Shown: positions 19,945-30,900 of the stretch, one piece after another
How positions within the stretch are numbered: the first letter of the stretch is position 1
Layout: each line of letters starts with the position of its first letter
DNA from: Odontocerum albicorne
Taxonomy: Eukaryota; Arthropoda; Insecta; Trichoptera; Odontoceridae
Reading direction: 5' to 3'
Assembly: GCA_949825065.1 (NCBI GenBank)
Contig: OX463866.1
Coordinates: forward strand, 2,294,409 to 2,358,408
DNA: 64,000 nucleotides
Position numbers and translations under genes: made by a program
The notes under the pieces: generated by a model
What the model was told of the DNA's origin: nothing
Databases searched by the model: none
What the model saw: only the letters and a program-made list of their open reading frames with translations

Positions 19945-20860
19945 GATAGTGGAGTCAATAAGCATGCCGTATGACTTACCCTTGCTGTGAATAAAAAATA
20001 CTGCAATCCTCTCTTTTTCTTGAATAATGGCCGTGAACTCCTATATATGAAGGAGTATACGCCAGTGTCAAGTGATGTCACTGTGATCTCCTTTAGAGTT
20101 GTTACTTCTAATAACCTACCTTTTAAGTTGCTTGATACACTACTATTATATTCTGTTGATTAACCTTTTAACAGATCAGCCTTATATGGGTTATCGTTCT
20201 GACCACGCTCAGACTAAAGAATATTTAAAAAAATATTATTAGTTAGTATTTAAAATATTATCCAATGATAACAGCAATTGAAGAGTAAAAGCCATAAACC
20301 AATCGAGAGCCAAAAAATATGTAAAAAGTTATAAGTAAAAAAATTGTGCGGTATTTGAGTAAACTGTTTGTGGAGATGTGCCCAGTGACATCTTTGGTTG
20401 TAAAACAGAATAATTTTTAGTTTGAATTCACATATATGCCATTTATGGGTATATTGTCGCTTGTTGATACGCTGTTTTTCCATAAAAAAAATAATAATTA
20501 AAATATGGTTGTGTAGTTTATTGGTTCAACTCTTCGATTCGAACACGAAAATTTAATTTTTATTAGACAATTGAAAGTAAATCGTGTCCGAATTCTTAAA
20601 TAGGTGAGGGTTGCCACGTAAACAAGTGACAAATCTGCAAATGTCCCGGCGCAGAGGTCGGGAGTAGGTCTTGTGGAGTCAACAGATGCTCTTAATTCGA
20701 CGCCCATTTCAAATTATTTACATTTTTCAAAACTTATTGACTACATAAATTACATTGTGAATCATGTAACATCTAGTACAATAGCGTCATTGCTAAGCTT
20801 CATTGTCGAGGATCCCCTCGCCATTCCAACATTCAACATTGTCAGTTAGAAAGTGAAACT
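19945..20860. other. Intergenic stretch with no recognised gene
   Basis: Several open frames of 70-80 codons show no family resemblance. No repeat structure was recognised. Confidence 0.4.
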
Positions 20861-20869
20861 GTGCCATGG

Positions 20870-21680
20870 AGGCCACGCGGCGTAAGAAAAGAACCTGCGA
20901 CTGTATTGTACTATAGCGTAGGTACACAGAGCGCGTGATTGTGTTAGTCAACTCCTATGTGCTGATTGGTCAGTTTCTAGTATTAGTGTGTCATTGTATC
21001 AATAAAATAGTGTCACCATGATAGAAGGGTATGTTGGTTCTAGAAATGTACAGTTTACATTGAATACAGCGGATCAATTAGTAATAGAAAAAGTTTCTTT
21101 GATAAACTCTGAAGAGTGGAGCGGAATATGTAGCCACGTGAAAGACATAGTCGAAATATTGGGAAAGACAAATCATGTTTGACCATACGAGTATAAGGGA
21201 AAATCACAATTTCATAATAAGTTTAAGTGAAGCGAGTGATAGTGATTCATCAACAGACTGTGAATAATTTTATTTGTAAAAAAAATGAGACTGTTTCTTT
21301 TCTAAATTTATTAATGTATAATAAATTTAGTTCTTTTTGTATTTTTATGTTGTATTGTTATGTTTAATAAAATGTCTATACTGTGTTTCTTAACCAATAC
21401 GTTTAAAAAAAAAACAAATAAACACTTCTATTTCTTAAAAATGCTCCATTGTGTATTTGTAAATAAAATATAAGGTTTGTTAGAAATAAATAAAACTTCT
21501 TGTTTCTTTCAAATTTTCTTTTTCTGTATCAATAAACAAATATTTGTTCTAAACAAAAAAATCCACTTCTGTATTTTTTAAATGGATAATAAATAAATAA
21601 ACTAAATAATCTGAATATATAATAAATAAAAAATCATGGTCACCCTTCTACACTATTCTTTCCTTACGGCGCATGTATAC
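20870..21680 (+). mobile_element. Candidate TIR element with C-terminal ORF remnant
   Basis: GGCGTAAGAAAAGAACC near the left faces CTTTCCTTACGGCGC near the right. A frame at 21019 reads MIEGYVGSRNVQFTLNTADQ, then EEWSGICSHVKDIVEILGKT, then stops. A frameshifted acidic end (SDSDSSTDCE) follows at about 21240. The interior is very AT-rich. The left 120 bp recurs, reversed, at about 28730-28840. The superfamily is not clear to me. Confidence 0.45.
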
Positions 21681-21814
21681 TACTAGATCTGATGGTGCAC
21701 CGAAGTGAGACGATCAGAGCACATCGGCATGCTTTTTTTAAAGAATGACCGAAGTTTTATAAGTATCCTTAAATCCCCAAATACCAGGTGAAAAAAATGT
21801 TTGTGTTATTTGAG

Positions 21815-21895
21815 GAGACTAGCACAGCGTGGGGTTCGAATCGACGACCTTCCGCATGGAAGTCCAGGTGTTACCGCATAGCCATGAACCTCAAA
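21815..21895 (-). mobile_element. tRNA-derived SINE head (family 2, reversed)
   Basis: On the minus strand, GCTATGCGGTAACACCTGGA then CGATTCGAACCCCACGC gives A-box and B-box, matching the head at 55395. Confidence 0.55.
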
Positions 21896-22030
21896 CTTTG
21901 AACATTAAAATTCATCTGGTGAAAACTCTGGTTACCTCCATAGCATTCTATGGAGTGGAAACATGGCCATTGAAGAAAAAGGAAATAGATATGCTGGATG
22001 TTAAGATGTGGGGTTGATACTGAATGCTTC
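21895..22030 (+). mobile_element. RTE-like LINE fragment
   Basis: The plus strand reads KIHLVKTLVTSIAFYGVETW followed by PLKKKEIDMLDVKMWG. This is the conserved C-terminal RT segment (YG.ETW.L.K) of RTE-type non-LTR elements. Confidence 0.65.
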
Positions 22031-22059
22031 GCATCTCATGAACTGCAGCAATATGCACT

Positions 22060-22620
22060 AATGTGTGTCCATCCTCCAAGATCTGCAGGTCAAGGAAAGG
22101 CTGTCAATGTAGCTCTCATAAATAACGTGTACTATGACGGGGAATCCCCGTAGATTTTATTTCCAAAAAACCTACATTTTAGTAGTTACATCACGTTATT
22201 ATAGATATACACCCCACATAGATGACCAACAGCGGAAAAGGTAAACCCTGGCATAAAAGAGTCAAAATGTGGGTTATATGTAATTCTTACTTTCAACAAA
22301 AATAATAGAACTTGTTTTTGTTCATTCTGTCCAAATAAACTGTCATTATTCGGTGATGGGTCTGTTGCCAATTTGTTCAGAAGTCTTTCATATTGGTCGA
22401 TGGGAGCTGAGACGGAGTGGCGGTGTTTATCTGATTTCCGTTATAACATGCAGTTGAGCAATTTACGATATCTTTTTACATTCAAGAAATTCTTTGACTT
22501 ATATCGAAAGATGGAATATTTGATAGCACTGAAAGTCAAGATATTGACGTGGACTTCAAACTTTGTTATAATACGCATCGCTTGACGCGTGCGTATTAAT
22601 TATTTACATTAACATATACC
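22060..22620. other. Stretch with no recognised gene
   Basis: Two open frames of 60-70 codons on opposite strands have no recognisable family. There is no repeat structure. Confidence 0.35.
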
Positions 22621-22629
22621 ATACGTCGT

Positions 22630-23034
22630 CTCCAAACTACGGTCAGCGAGCACCACCAATCCGACCCGTCATAGCTTATTTTGATTACGATGTAAGTAAA
22701 TCATACAAAATAATAATCAGCTGTTTTTATTTAACCACTATAGTCACAAAACACTAGTCGCACTATATTTCGCTTTTCGCGCATCGGCTATCTCCGCCGC
22801 AATGAAATGTCCTTGACACTTGCCCGTAAGTACCAACCGAAATTGTGAACGGAGTGGAGTCCACCCCCGCACCCTGCGCCATAGATATCTCACTCGCCGG
22901 CTAGTCCCAATATGAAATTTTTTGCGTAATTCAAAACTACAGTATGTTGGTAAGATGAGCTAGCTAGGTCTTGGCCCTTGGGACTTAGTGGAGGAGTCAG
23001 TGTGGCCCTTTGGCTAAAAAGTTTGGAGACCCCT
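22630..23034 (-). mobile_element. Deletion derivative of the hAT family at 1-975
   Basis: The right end, TTTGGAGACCCCTG, is a hAT terminus. Internal stretches match the 1-975 element in reverse: the CGAGCACCACCAATCC block and the complement of ATCTATGGCGCAGGGTGCGG. The transposase middle is missing. The two elements lie in opposite orientation, about 22 kb apart. Confidence 0.65.
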
Positions 23035-23087
23035 GTATTAAAGGGTCAAGGAAGAAAAAAAAGACATATTAAAAAGGTCAAACATTT

Positions 23088-26000
23088 TTACTTCACATTA
23101 ATTTTTTTTCTTTTATGTATTTCCGAATGTTTTTTTAAACTACCAATTAAACCGAATGCTCTTTTACACACTCTGCAAATGTGTGGTCTTTTTCTGTGTT
23201 TATACTTAGTATGTTCCTTGTATTCCACATTGTTATGCGTCGTAAATGCGCATTCGAGACATTTCAACTTAGGCGGTCTATGATCATCTTTAAGATGAAT
23301 ATTAAGAGTGGGTAAATCCGGTAGAATTTCATCGCAAACTCTACATTTAACCTTCGTAGGTCCATGAGACTCGTGCGTTTTCATGTGCGATTCGAAATCT
23401 TCTTTCGAATAAGAGATTCGACTGCAAAGTGAGCATGTATTCGAGCCATGCATCGTCTGCTTGTGTTCAACGAAACGTTTCAATTGTCGAGATGTAAAAC
23501 AACACGAACAATGATACAATTTATTCTGTACGAGTTCGGCATTAGAATCATATCTAACCAAACCGGATGAATTGTATTTTAACTTACACTTTTCGCAACA
23601 CGCTAACTCTTCGGGATTCTTAAAATAATTGGGATGTATCCTTTTAACGTGCTCTTTTAATTTGCATACAAACGGTTTTGATAATTGACACACGGGGCAT
23701 ATGAAGGCTGAAGGCTGTAGATGTTTTATCATATGCCATGTTATGTATGACTTTGATTTGATTTTTATACCGCAGCATTCTATGTATCCGTCCATTTTAT
23801 GTGACGTTCTATAATGTTTCAATAAGTCTTTCAGATCTACGGATTCCTTTTTGCATATATCACAAATCATGCTGTAAAATCTGCTCGCAAGTCTAGTCAC
23901 TTCTCCTGTATTGACAGTCAATTCATAATTTTTTATCAAGTTTCTCGGGAAACCTTCTAAATCTGGTGAACTTGCCCTTGAAGAGTCTTTCGAGTTTTTT
24001 GAACATCCTTCTTTCAATTTAGAAACTCTCGATTTAGAAGAACGACTTTTCCGATGCTTTTTTACAGAAGGATTTTGCTCCGTATCTCGTGTGCGATCAT
24101 TTGAATTATTTACAATGCTCCCGTTTACCGTGTCAGTATTTAAAATCGTATTATCGTCGCAAACCTTTTCATCTAAATCTATTTCTTCATTTTTTAACAT
24201 CGGTACACTCTCACAATTAGTATTATCTATATTTACAACAGGGTCTCCATCAAAAAAATCGTTCTCTATGATTTTACCGTCCGAAATCGTTTCATCCTCG
24301 TCCTCTGGATTGATATCCCCAGTAATATAATTGTTTTCCACGGAAGAATACGTCTGATCGACCGTATTTCCATTTTTAAAGCTAGAACCTGAAGAAAACT
24401 GTTCATTTTCCGCTTTGACTTTGGTGTCTTCTACGAAATCTATACCCAAATTGATAGATTCGTTTTTCAATTGATCCATGACGGAGTCGTTGGAATCTGA
24501 ATTGTCCGTTATATTCGTAATCCCGTTGGTTTCACTCCCGCTACAAATATTTTTCATCTCCGCTTCTTCTCCCATGGAATAATCTAAATATTCTATTTCA
24601 ATGGTCTGATTGGCATTCAAAATATCCGCAGAAAAATTGGCCATGTTTATTTGTGTTGTATTGTCCATAGCAAAGTTTGCAACATTCATTTGTTTTTGAT
24701 TATTTACAAGTGCTCCGTCAATAGGAAAATTAGCAATATTCATTTCATTTTGATTATTAACTTGCGCATTCCGAATAGAAAAATCTTCCAATTTTAATTG
24801 ACTTTGATTATTTACAATTGCATTCTGCATAGGGAAATGCGTCATACTTATTTGATTTTCACTGTTAACAAATGAATTTTCCGCAGTAAAGTTTGCAATA
24901 TTCGTTTGGTTTTGATTATGTATTATAGCATTATGTACAGGAATATTTGGCACATTTATTTGGTTTTGATTATTTACAGAATAAGTCTCAATTTGATTTT
25001 GATTATTGACATGTGTATTATTCATAGTATAATTTCCCATATTTGTTTGATTTTGACCATCGCCAATTTCTTTGTTCATAGGCATTAAATTAGCCATATT
25101 CATTTGATTTTGATTACTGACCACAGAAATATTATCCATTTTAATTTGATTATTCATGTGTGCGTTATTAATAGAGAAATTATCCATTATTCTTTGACTT
25201 TGATTATTACCCATCGCATTATTTATGAAATTTGCCATAGTTATTTGATTTTGATTATTTGCAATCACATTATCCATAGGGAAACTTCCCAAATTTACAT
25301 GATTTTGATTATTGACTTGATGTGTATTATCCACAGAAAAATTTCCCATTTTAATATGATCATCCACAGACATATTCCCCACATTTATTTCATTTTGATT
25401 ATTAACAAGTGCACCATTATGTAGAGAATAGTCTGTCATATTCACTTGATTTTGATTATTGACATGTGAACCATCAATGGAAACATTGTGTATATGTGTT
25501 TGGTTATGGCTATTGCCGATTGTATTATGTAAAGAAAAATTTGGCACATTAATTTGATTTTGATGATTAGGGTGTCCGACAGATATATTCTCCATACACG
25601 TGTGATTATTTTCAATGGAGTTATTTATAGGAAAATTTGTCACACTTATTTGATTCTGATTATTTAAATGTGTATTATTCACATTAAAATTATCGATATT
25701 TGCGTGATTTTGATTATTAACGTGTGTGTTAACAATTCCAGCTTGTATATTGATATTATCCATTTCTGTCAATAAAGGATCAGATTTTATTAATTGGCAC
25801 TTTGTATCCGGGATAGATGTATTAAAACTGACGCCAATTGTGGTTGGTTGATTTTGTATATTTCTCGAAAAACTATACAAATTTGGTTGCATCGACACAT
25901 TATTTCCAGATATTTCGTATTGTAAATTATTCCTTATTTGTAACAAATTCATATGAACTCTCTGTATTTGGTCGTAAAATGAGTAACAAACACTTAGGGC

Positions 26001-26156
26001 GCGAAAGCACTCGAGACACACTACTAACAACCCATTGTAAAAGTCTGGATTAAAATCGAATAATTTATTAAGTATTAACTTCTGCGATGTTTCTTGTCCA
26101 ATGTCGACCAATGTTAGCTGATTTGTTAAACACAATTTACACTGTCCTAATGCCAT
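23088..26156 (-). CDS. ZAD-domain C2H2 zinc-finger protein with Asn-rich tandem repeats
   Basis: This is a single-exon frame of 1022 residues, starting at the ATG at 26156 that opens into the ZAD. The ZAD (about 1-75) has C6xxC9 and C47xxC50; these domains chelate zinc and dimerise insect nuclear factors. Residues about 143-513 are some 20 imperfect repeats of NNQNQxNMANF type, very rich in Asn/Gln and lacking charge. An acidic stretch follows (about 530-670), then a basic, NLS-like segment near 700-730 (KKHRKSRSSKSR). From residue about 763 to 1015 there are eight or so C2H2 fingers, from CDICKKES to CRVCKRAFG; at least one (IECCGIKIKSKSY) has an unusual Cys pair. It probably acts as a sequence-specific regulator in the nucleus. 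The absence of introns could mean an intronless ancestor or a retrogene. It diverges from the ZAD gene starting at 27991. No ortholog is recognised. Confidence 0.9.
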   Translation of the reverse strand: MALGQCKLCLTNQLTLVDIGQETSQKLILNKLFDFNPDFYNGLLVVCLECFRALSVCYSFYDQIQRVHMNLLQIRNNLQYEISGNNVSMQPNLYSFSRNIQNQPTTIGVSFNTSIPDTKCQLIKSDPLLTEMDNINIQAGIVNTHVNNQNHANIDNFNVNNTHLNNQNQISVTNFPINNSIENNHTCMENISVGHPNHQNQINVPNFSLHNTIGNSHNQTHIHNVSIDGSHVNNQNQVNMTDYSLHNGALVNNQNEINVGNMSVDDHIKMGNFSVDNTHQVNNQNHVNLGSFPMDNVIANNQNQITMANFINNAMGNNQSQRIMDNFSINNAHMNNQIKMDNISVVSNQNQMNMANLMPMNKEIGDGQNQTNMGNYTMNNTHVNNQNQIETYSVNNQNQINVPNIPVHNAIIHNQNQTNIANFTAENSFVNSENQISMTHFPMQNAIVNNQSQLKLEDFSIRNAQVNNQNEMNIANFPIDGALVNNQKQMNVANFAMDNTTQINMANFSADILNANQTIEIEYLDYSMGEEAEMKNICSGSETNGITNITDNSDSNDSVMDQLKNESINLGIDFVEDTKVKAENEQFSSGSSFKNGNTVDQTYSSVENNYITGDINPEDEDETISDGKIIENDFFDGDPVVNIDNTNCESVPMLKNEEIDLDEKVCDDNTILNTDTVNGSIVNNSNDRTRDTEQNPSVKKHRKSRSSKSRVSKLKEGCSKNSKDSSRASSPDLEGFPRNLIKNYELTVNTGEVTRLASRFYSMICDICKKESVDLKDLLKHYRTSHKMDGYIECCGIKIKSKSYITWHMIKHLQPSAFICPVCQLSKPFVCKLKEHVKRIHPNYFKNPEELACCEKCKLKYNSSGLVRYDSNAELVQNKLYHCSCCFTSRQLKRFVEHKQTMHGSNTCSLCSRISYSKEDFESHMKTHESHGPTKVKCRVCDEILPDLPTLNIHLKDDHRPPKLKCLECAFTTHNNVEYKEHTKYKHRKRPHICRVCKRAFGLIGSLKKHSEIHKRKKINVK

Positions 26157-27990
26157 TTTTGTTTATATACAATATTACAAATAGATCGATAAAAATGTCA
26201 GACGCTAAAACTGTCAAAACTTATTTATTGAGATTCGTGCTTGAATCGATAAATTATCTCAAAGGCCATTGGTTTTTTAAAAATATATAGTAAATTTTAT
26301 ATTTCTTGATGTGTTGTTTTGATATTACGCGGGTAAAAATACACTATTAAAAAAAAACAACAAAAACAACTTTACCAAATTGACCAGAGATATGAAAGTT
26401 TGTATAATATGAATTTGACACCTATAGCATCAGAGACAAACAGGTACATACTTAATAATGATTAATTCACATTCATCAACAATTTTTCATTAATAACTTA
26501 ATATCATATAACGAAAATAGCACTGTTAATTTTGTATTGTAACGGTCTAAAAGCAGACCTTTATTGCGCGCAATAACATTGATTTACAGCGAAATTCACA
26601 CGTTTTTTTTTTCAAATTCAAGATTTTTTTTTATTATTTTATGAACATTGTCATACAATACATTTAGTGAACGAATTACTAAACAGACAACTTATCTTGG
26701 AAATATTAAAATATTTTAATCCATGATCGGAATTTACAAAAAAAAATTTGTTCAAATTCAAATTTAAAAAAATAATAAATGACCAATATCTAAATAATAA
26801 TGATAGAATTAAAATTTAAAAAAGTTGAATGATAAAGAAAAGAAAATTAGAATTAGAATTTTTTCAACTCTTTCTTAAACATAAATAAGGATAATATATA
26901 ATACATTTAATAACTCTTGGAAGGTCATTCTAAAGTCGAGTCGAGTGAATCGCAAATGATAATTTATTAAATTATATGTGTTGTGTTGGTGTGTAACAAA
27001 AATCTTTCATTGCCTGGTCGAAAAAACGTTATGTTCTGAAATAAAGTGGATTTTTTCGCAAATATATAAAGAATTGGGGTTGTTAAATATGAAAAATAAG
27101 GTTCAATGATTGTTCCACCGAGGCATGTCAAGTCATTAACCAATTTTAGCGCGCCTCGATTGACAACCTGTCACATTATATTATGGGAAAGATTGTGATT
27201 CAGCTCGTGATTGAATTGTTGCATAACTTTGGTGCGCCACATAGCCATAATTTATAATTTTTCAGGTCTGGTATTAAAATAATAATCGAGTTTTAACAAT
27301 AAAATTTCTGTTTAATGTTTTAAAACACAGATTTTTTTGGTTATAAAGAAATAATAGTTTTTTATGTAGTAAATTATTTTGACAACTAAAAATATGTATC
27401 GGTTCCAAGTGAGTATTGTCGGTATGTTTTGGCACGTGCGAGGGTTAAATGAAGATGGATCTAACCAGCGGCTATACGAAGACACTAACCTCTGAGATCT
27501 CTTTGCATAACAAAGCTCTCTGTAAAAAGCATTCTGCCATACGCTTCATGTGTCCCAGCCAGTCTTATTAAAAAGTGTCAAGGCTTTATTATTTGTGACC
27601 TAATTCCCTCTTAATGCAGTGACATATTTCATAGTCCAGTATCAGGCCATTTGATGTTATGAATACGAGGTAACAGAAGTTAGAATAAATTTATTGCACA
27701 TTTTTATTTATGATTATTTTTGGCACAAATTCTGCTTCTTGTTCAATCATCTTTAAGATGTAATAATTCACACTATTGAGTGAGATTTAAAAAAAATGCT
27801 GATATTTAAAATACTTAAAGATCTGGCATAGGTAAATTGTGAATAAAGTCTTATACACTTAATAACAATTCCTTTTCTTTTTGCTGTACATAATTCTCTT
27901 GTCTATGATAAACGTCATTTGATTTGACATTTATGCGTTTGTTTACTTTGACGAAAACTACAATTTGAAAAAATATAAAATAACAATAAA
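26157..27990. promoter_or_regulatory. Divergent intergenic region between two ZAD genes
   Basis: This 1.8 kb separates the minus-strand start at 26156 from the plus-strand start at 27991, so both promoters must lie here or in unseen upstream exons. It is AT-rich, with a palindrome-like GATCGATAAA/ATCGATAAA pair just upstream of the 26156 start. No transposon end was recognised. No specific promoter element could be assigned with confidence. Confidence 0.4.
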
Positions 27991-30900
27991 ATGGATTCAC
28001 CCCCTTCAGTGTGCCGAATATGTCTAAGCTCTGATGCAAACACACCGCTTTTTGAAACACACGCGTCAGGAAAGAGGGGGCAAAATAAATTATTTCACAA
28101 AATGATCGTCTGTACTGCTATATTTGTAAGATTTTAGCATTGTTTATTTTATTTTTACGATAAAAATGATACGAACGAGTTTCGAAGTTAAGTTTGTAAA
28201 TAAAGTGATTTTTTAAAATTAATTTGTTTCAATGTACTGAATATAGATCAATTTAAATGAATTTATTACTCATTAGTTCAATCTGTTTTGTGTTATGGAG
28301 GCGTTAGCTGGGCGCTGTGTGGTGGGTATTATTAATATACTGTGGACAGCGTTGCGTTTGCTAAGAGGCAAACCTAGGTATTTGCCGATGGGCGTCCCAA
28401 GATTCATAAATATATTGTAATTTGTTTTATCAAACACTGTTTGTATTCCACTTTATGTAACGGTATAACCAACAACGTTCCCTCTAAGGTGTGCGCGTGT
28501 GCGGCCGCACATCTGTTAAAAATTGTTCGCACACACGTTTCCATCTTCCGCACACATCTCAAAGAAAGGAACTTGTAACCATATTTTGTTTTACGCAATT
28601 ATGTATTTTATTTGATATTTTATGATGGGTTCTCAGGTTCTTTTCTTTTAGATGTGTGCGGAACATGGAAACACCATATAGAATTCACGCGCTATATGGT
28701 GTGCATGTTCCGTACACACTAATACTAGAAACTGACCAATCAGCACACAGGAGTTGACTAACACAATCACACGCTCTGTGTACCTACGCTGTAGTACAAT
28801 ACAGTCACAGATCCTTTCCTTACGCCGTGTGGACTCTACCTACTTGTATTATGTTACGTATTTCGAATAAAAACTTCATGAATTATCCCTTGGTCAAAGG
28901 TCTTCGTGCTATTTTATTGGTGTTTTAAATTTTTTACTTCCCTCTTTTTTTCTTGCACATATAAGTTGATGGTCCGCACACACAATGAAAAAATTAAGGG
29001 GAATGTTAGGTATAACCATACCGGTTTCAAGGTTTTAACCTCATCATCAGGGGAACATGAACAAAACTTAATTATGTTCGAACTGGTGTCGACATACACA
29101 CTTCTAATGGTAAAAATTCGGATTAGGGATTGTGGGTGAAGGGAGGCAGGAGACAACCTCAACAAGCAGTGGCGAGATCCTGGGAATATATGTTTTTGCC
29201 AGATGTTCATCCCAATGCACTGACTTTGATATTTCTAGGGTCTCTAATCTGTCCAATTTCTCACAGCTGCTTGCTGAAGTTGTCTCCTTCCTCCCTCCAC
29301 CCACAATCCCCAATCCAAATTTTTACTGTTAGAAGCATGTATATCGGTACCTGTTTAAACAAAATTCAGTCTTGTTTGTGCTTCCCTGATGATAAAGTGA
29401 AAACCTTGAAACCAGTAGGGTTATACCGTTATATAAAGTGAAATTAACAGTGTTGAACTAAATAAAAAAATAATATTTATTTGTATTACAGTTTTTGTCT
29501 TTCCTATCAAATCCTTTCACTACTTGAATAAATTAATCTTACTTATTTATTATTATTACAGGTAACATCAGAAGATCCATTACCGAAGCACGTGTGTGAA
29601 GCATGTGCGATGAAACTGGACGATTCGTACCGTCTTCGAATGCAGGCCCAGGAGACAGACAATGCCCTGAGGGAGCGCCTTGGTCTCATTAAAATTGGTG
29701 AGGTCATTATTGAAGTGTAGCATATTGAAGGGTCCTGAACATAGCCAACTTACGTCTCAAATCCATTCTCTGGCACTATCATCGAGAGGAAGGGAAGATG
29801 CAGACTCAGCAGAGACACATGACACGCATGGCAACTGATCAAATGTTCACCATCCCTAGAGTTAAAACATCTTATGCCCAAAGGCAATATGCTTATTTAG
29901 CTCCTATAACATACAATGGTGTGCCGAATTCAATAAAGGTAAAGGGAGGAAAACCATTTAGACCAGGGGTCGGCAACCTTTTAGCTGTGGTGTGCCAAGC
30001 CACTCTACCAATATGATTCAGGGTGCCGCCTTAATTCTAAATTATATAATGGGGTTCTAGAGGAGAAGAATTTTATACCAAATTTATCTTTAAAACATAT
30101 TTATTAAAAAATAACATAAAATTCTAACATAAATTAAAAAAATTTAATGCGAACCTTGTCCCTGCACATTTTTGCTTAATATTTCAATATCAGGGGTATA
30201 ATTTGTGACTTTTAATTTCACACAAGATTCTGAATGTTCAGTTGTTAAACGACTTCTTTGTGGACTCAAAATATGTTTCATGTGAGAAAAAATTTGTTCA
30301 CAGAGATATGTGGAACCAAAAGCGGAAAGGAGAGCACATGCAATTTTCTTTAAACAATTAAATCTTTCCGGCAATGACATCCAACAATTTAATATAGCAG
30401 TCTCGATATTTTCGCGATTTCCCTGATTATTTGTAGAGTGCCATTCAGAACCCCATCGTGTGCCAAGCCTGGCACGCGTGCCATAGGTTGCCGACGCCTG
30501 ATTTAGACAGTCGATCGGAGCGTGGTTGTTATTGCGACAGGAGTTTGAGTACTTGGGCTTGCAAGAGGAATGACGCGTGGAAGAGGTTTGTGTGACCTCT
30601 TGAGCGTTGTGTTTTTTGTTGTTTTATATTTGTATTTTTTTGTTTGTTTTATGTTTGTGTGCGGTATCAGTCACATCCACATCCAGTGAATTATAATGAG
30701 ATGAAATGCCCTAGAGTCTCATTACAGATTCCAGAACTTTATTGCAGATGAACTTTCAATATAATAACTGATGATGTTATGATGATAATATGGCAGATGA
30801 AATGACGTGAATGATTATACACTTTCTATTAACCTTTTTCAATACCTTTTCACCATGTTTTCCAGAGTACCAGAGTGAAACAAAATATGACATCAGTTGC

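Noticed and set aside
24906..25424. Plus-strand open frames of 60-106 codons
   Set aside because: They are the antisense of the Asn-rich repeat of the minus-strand zinc-finger gene; their Ile/His-rich content mirrors Asn/Met codons.
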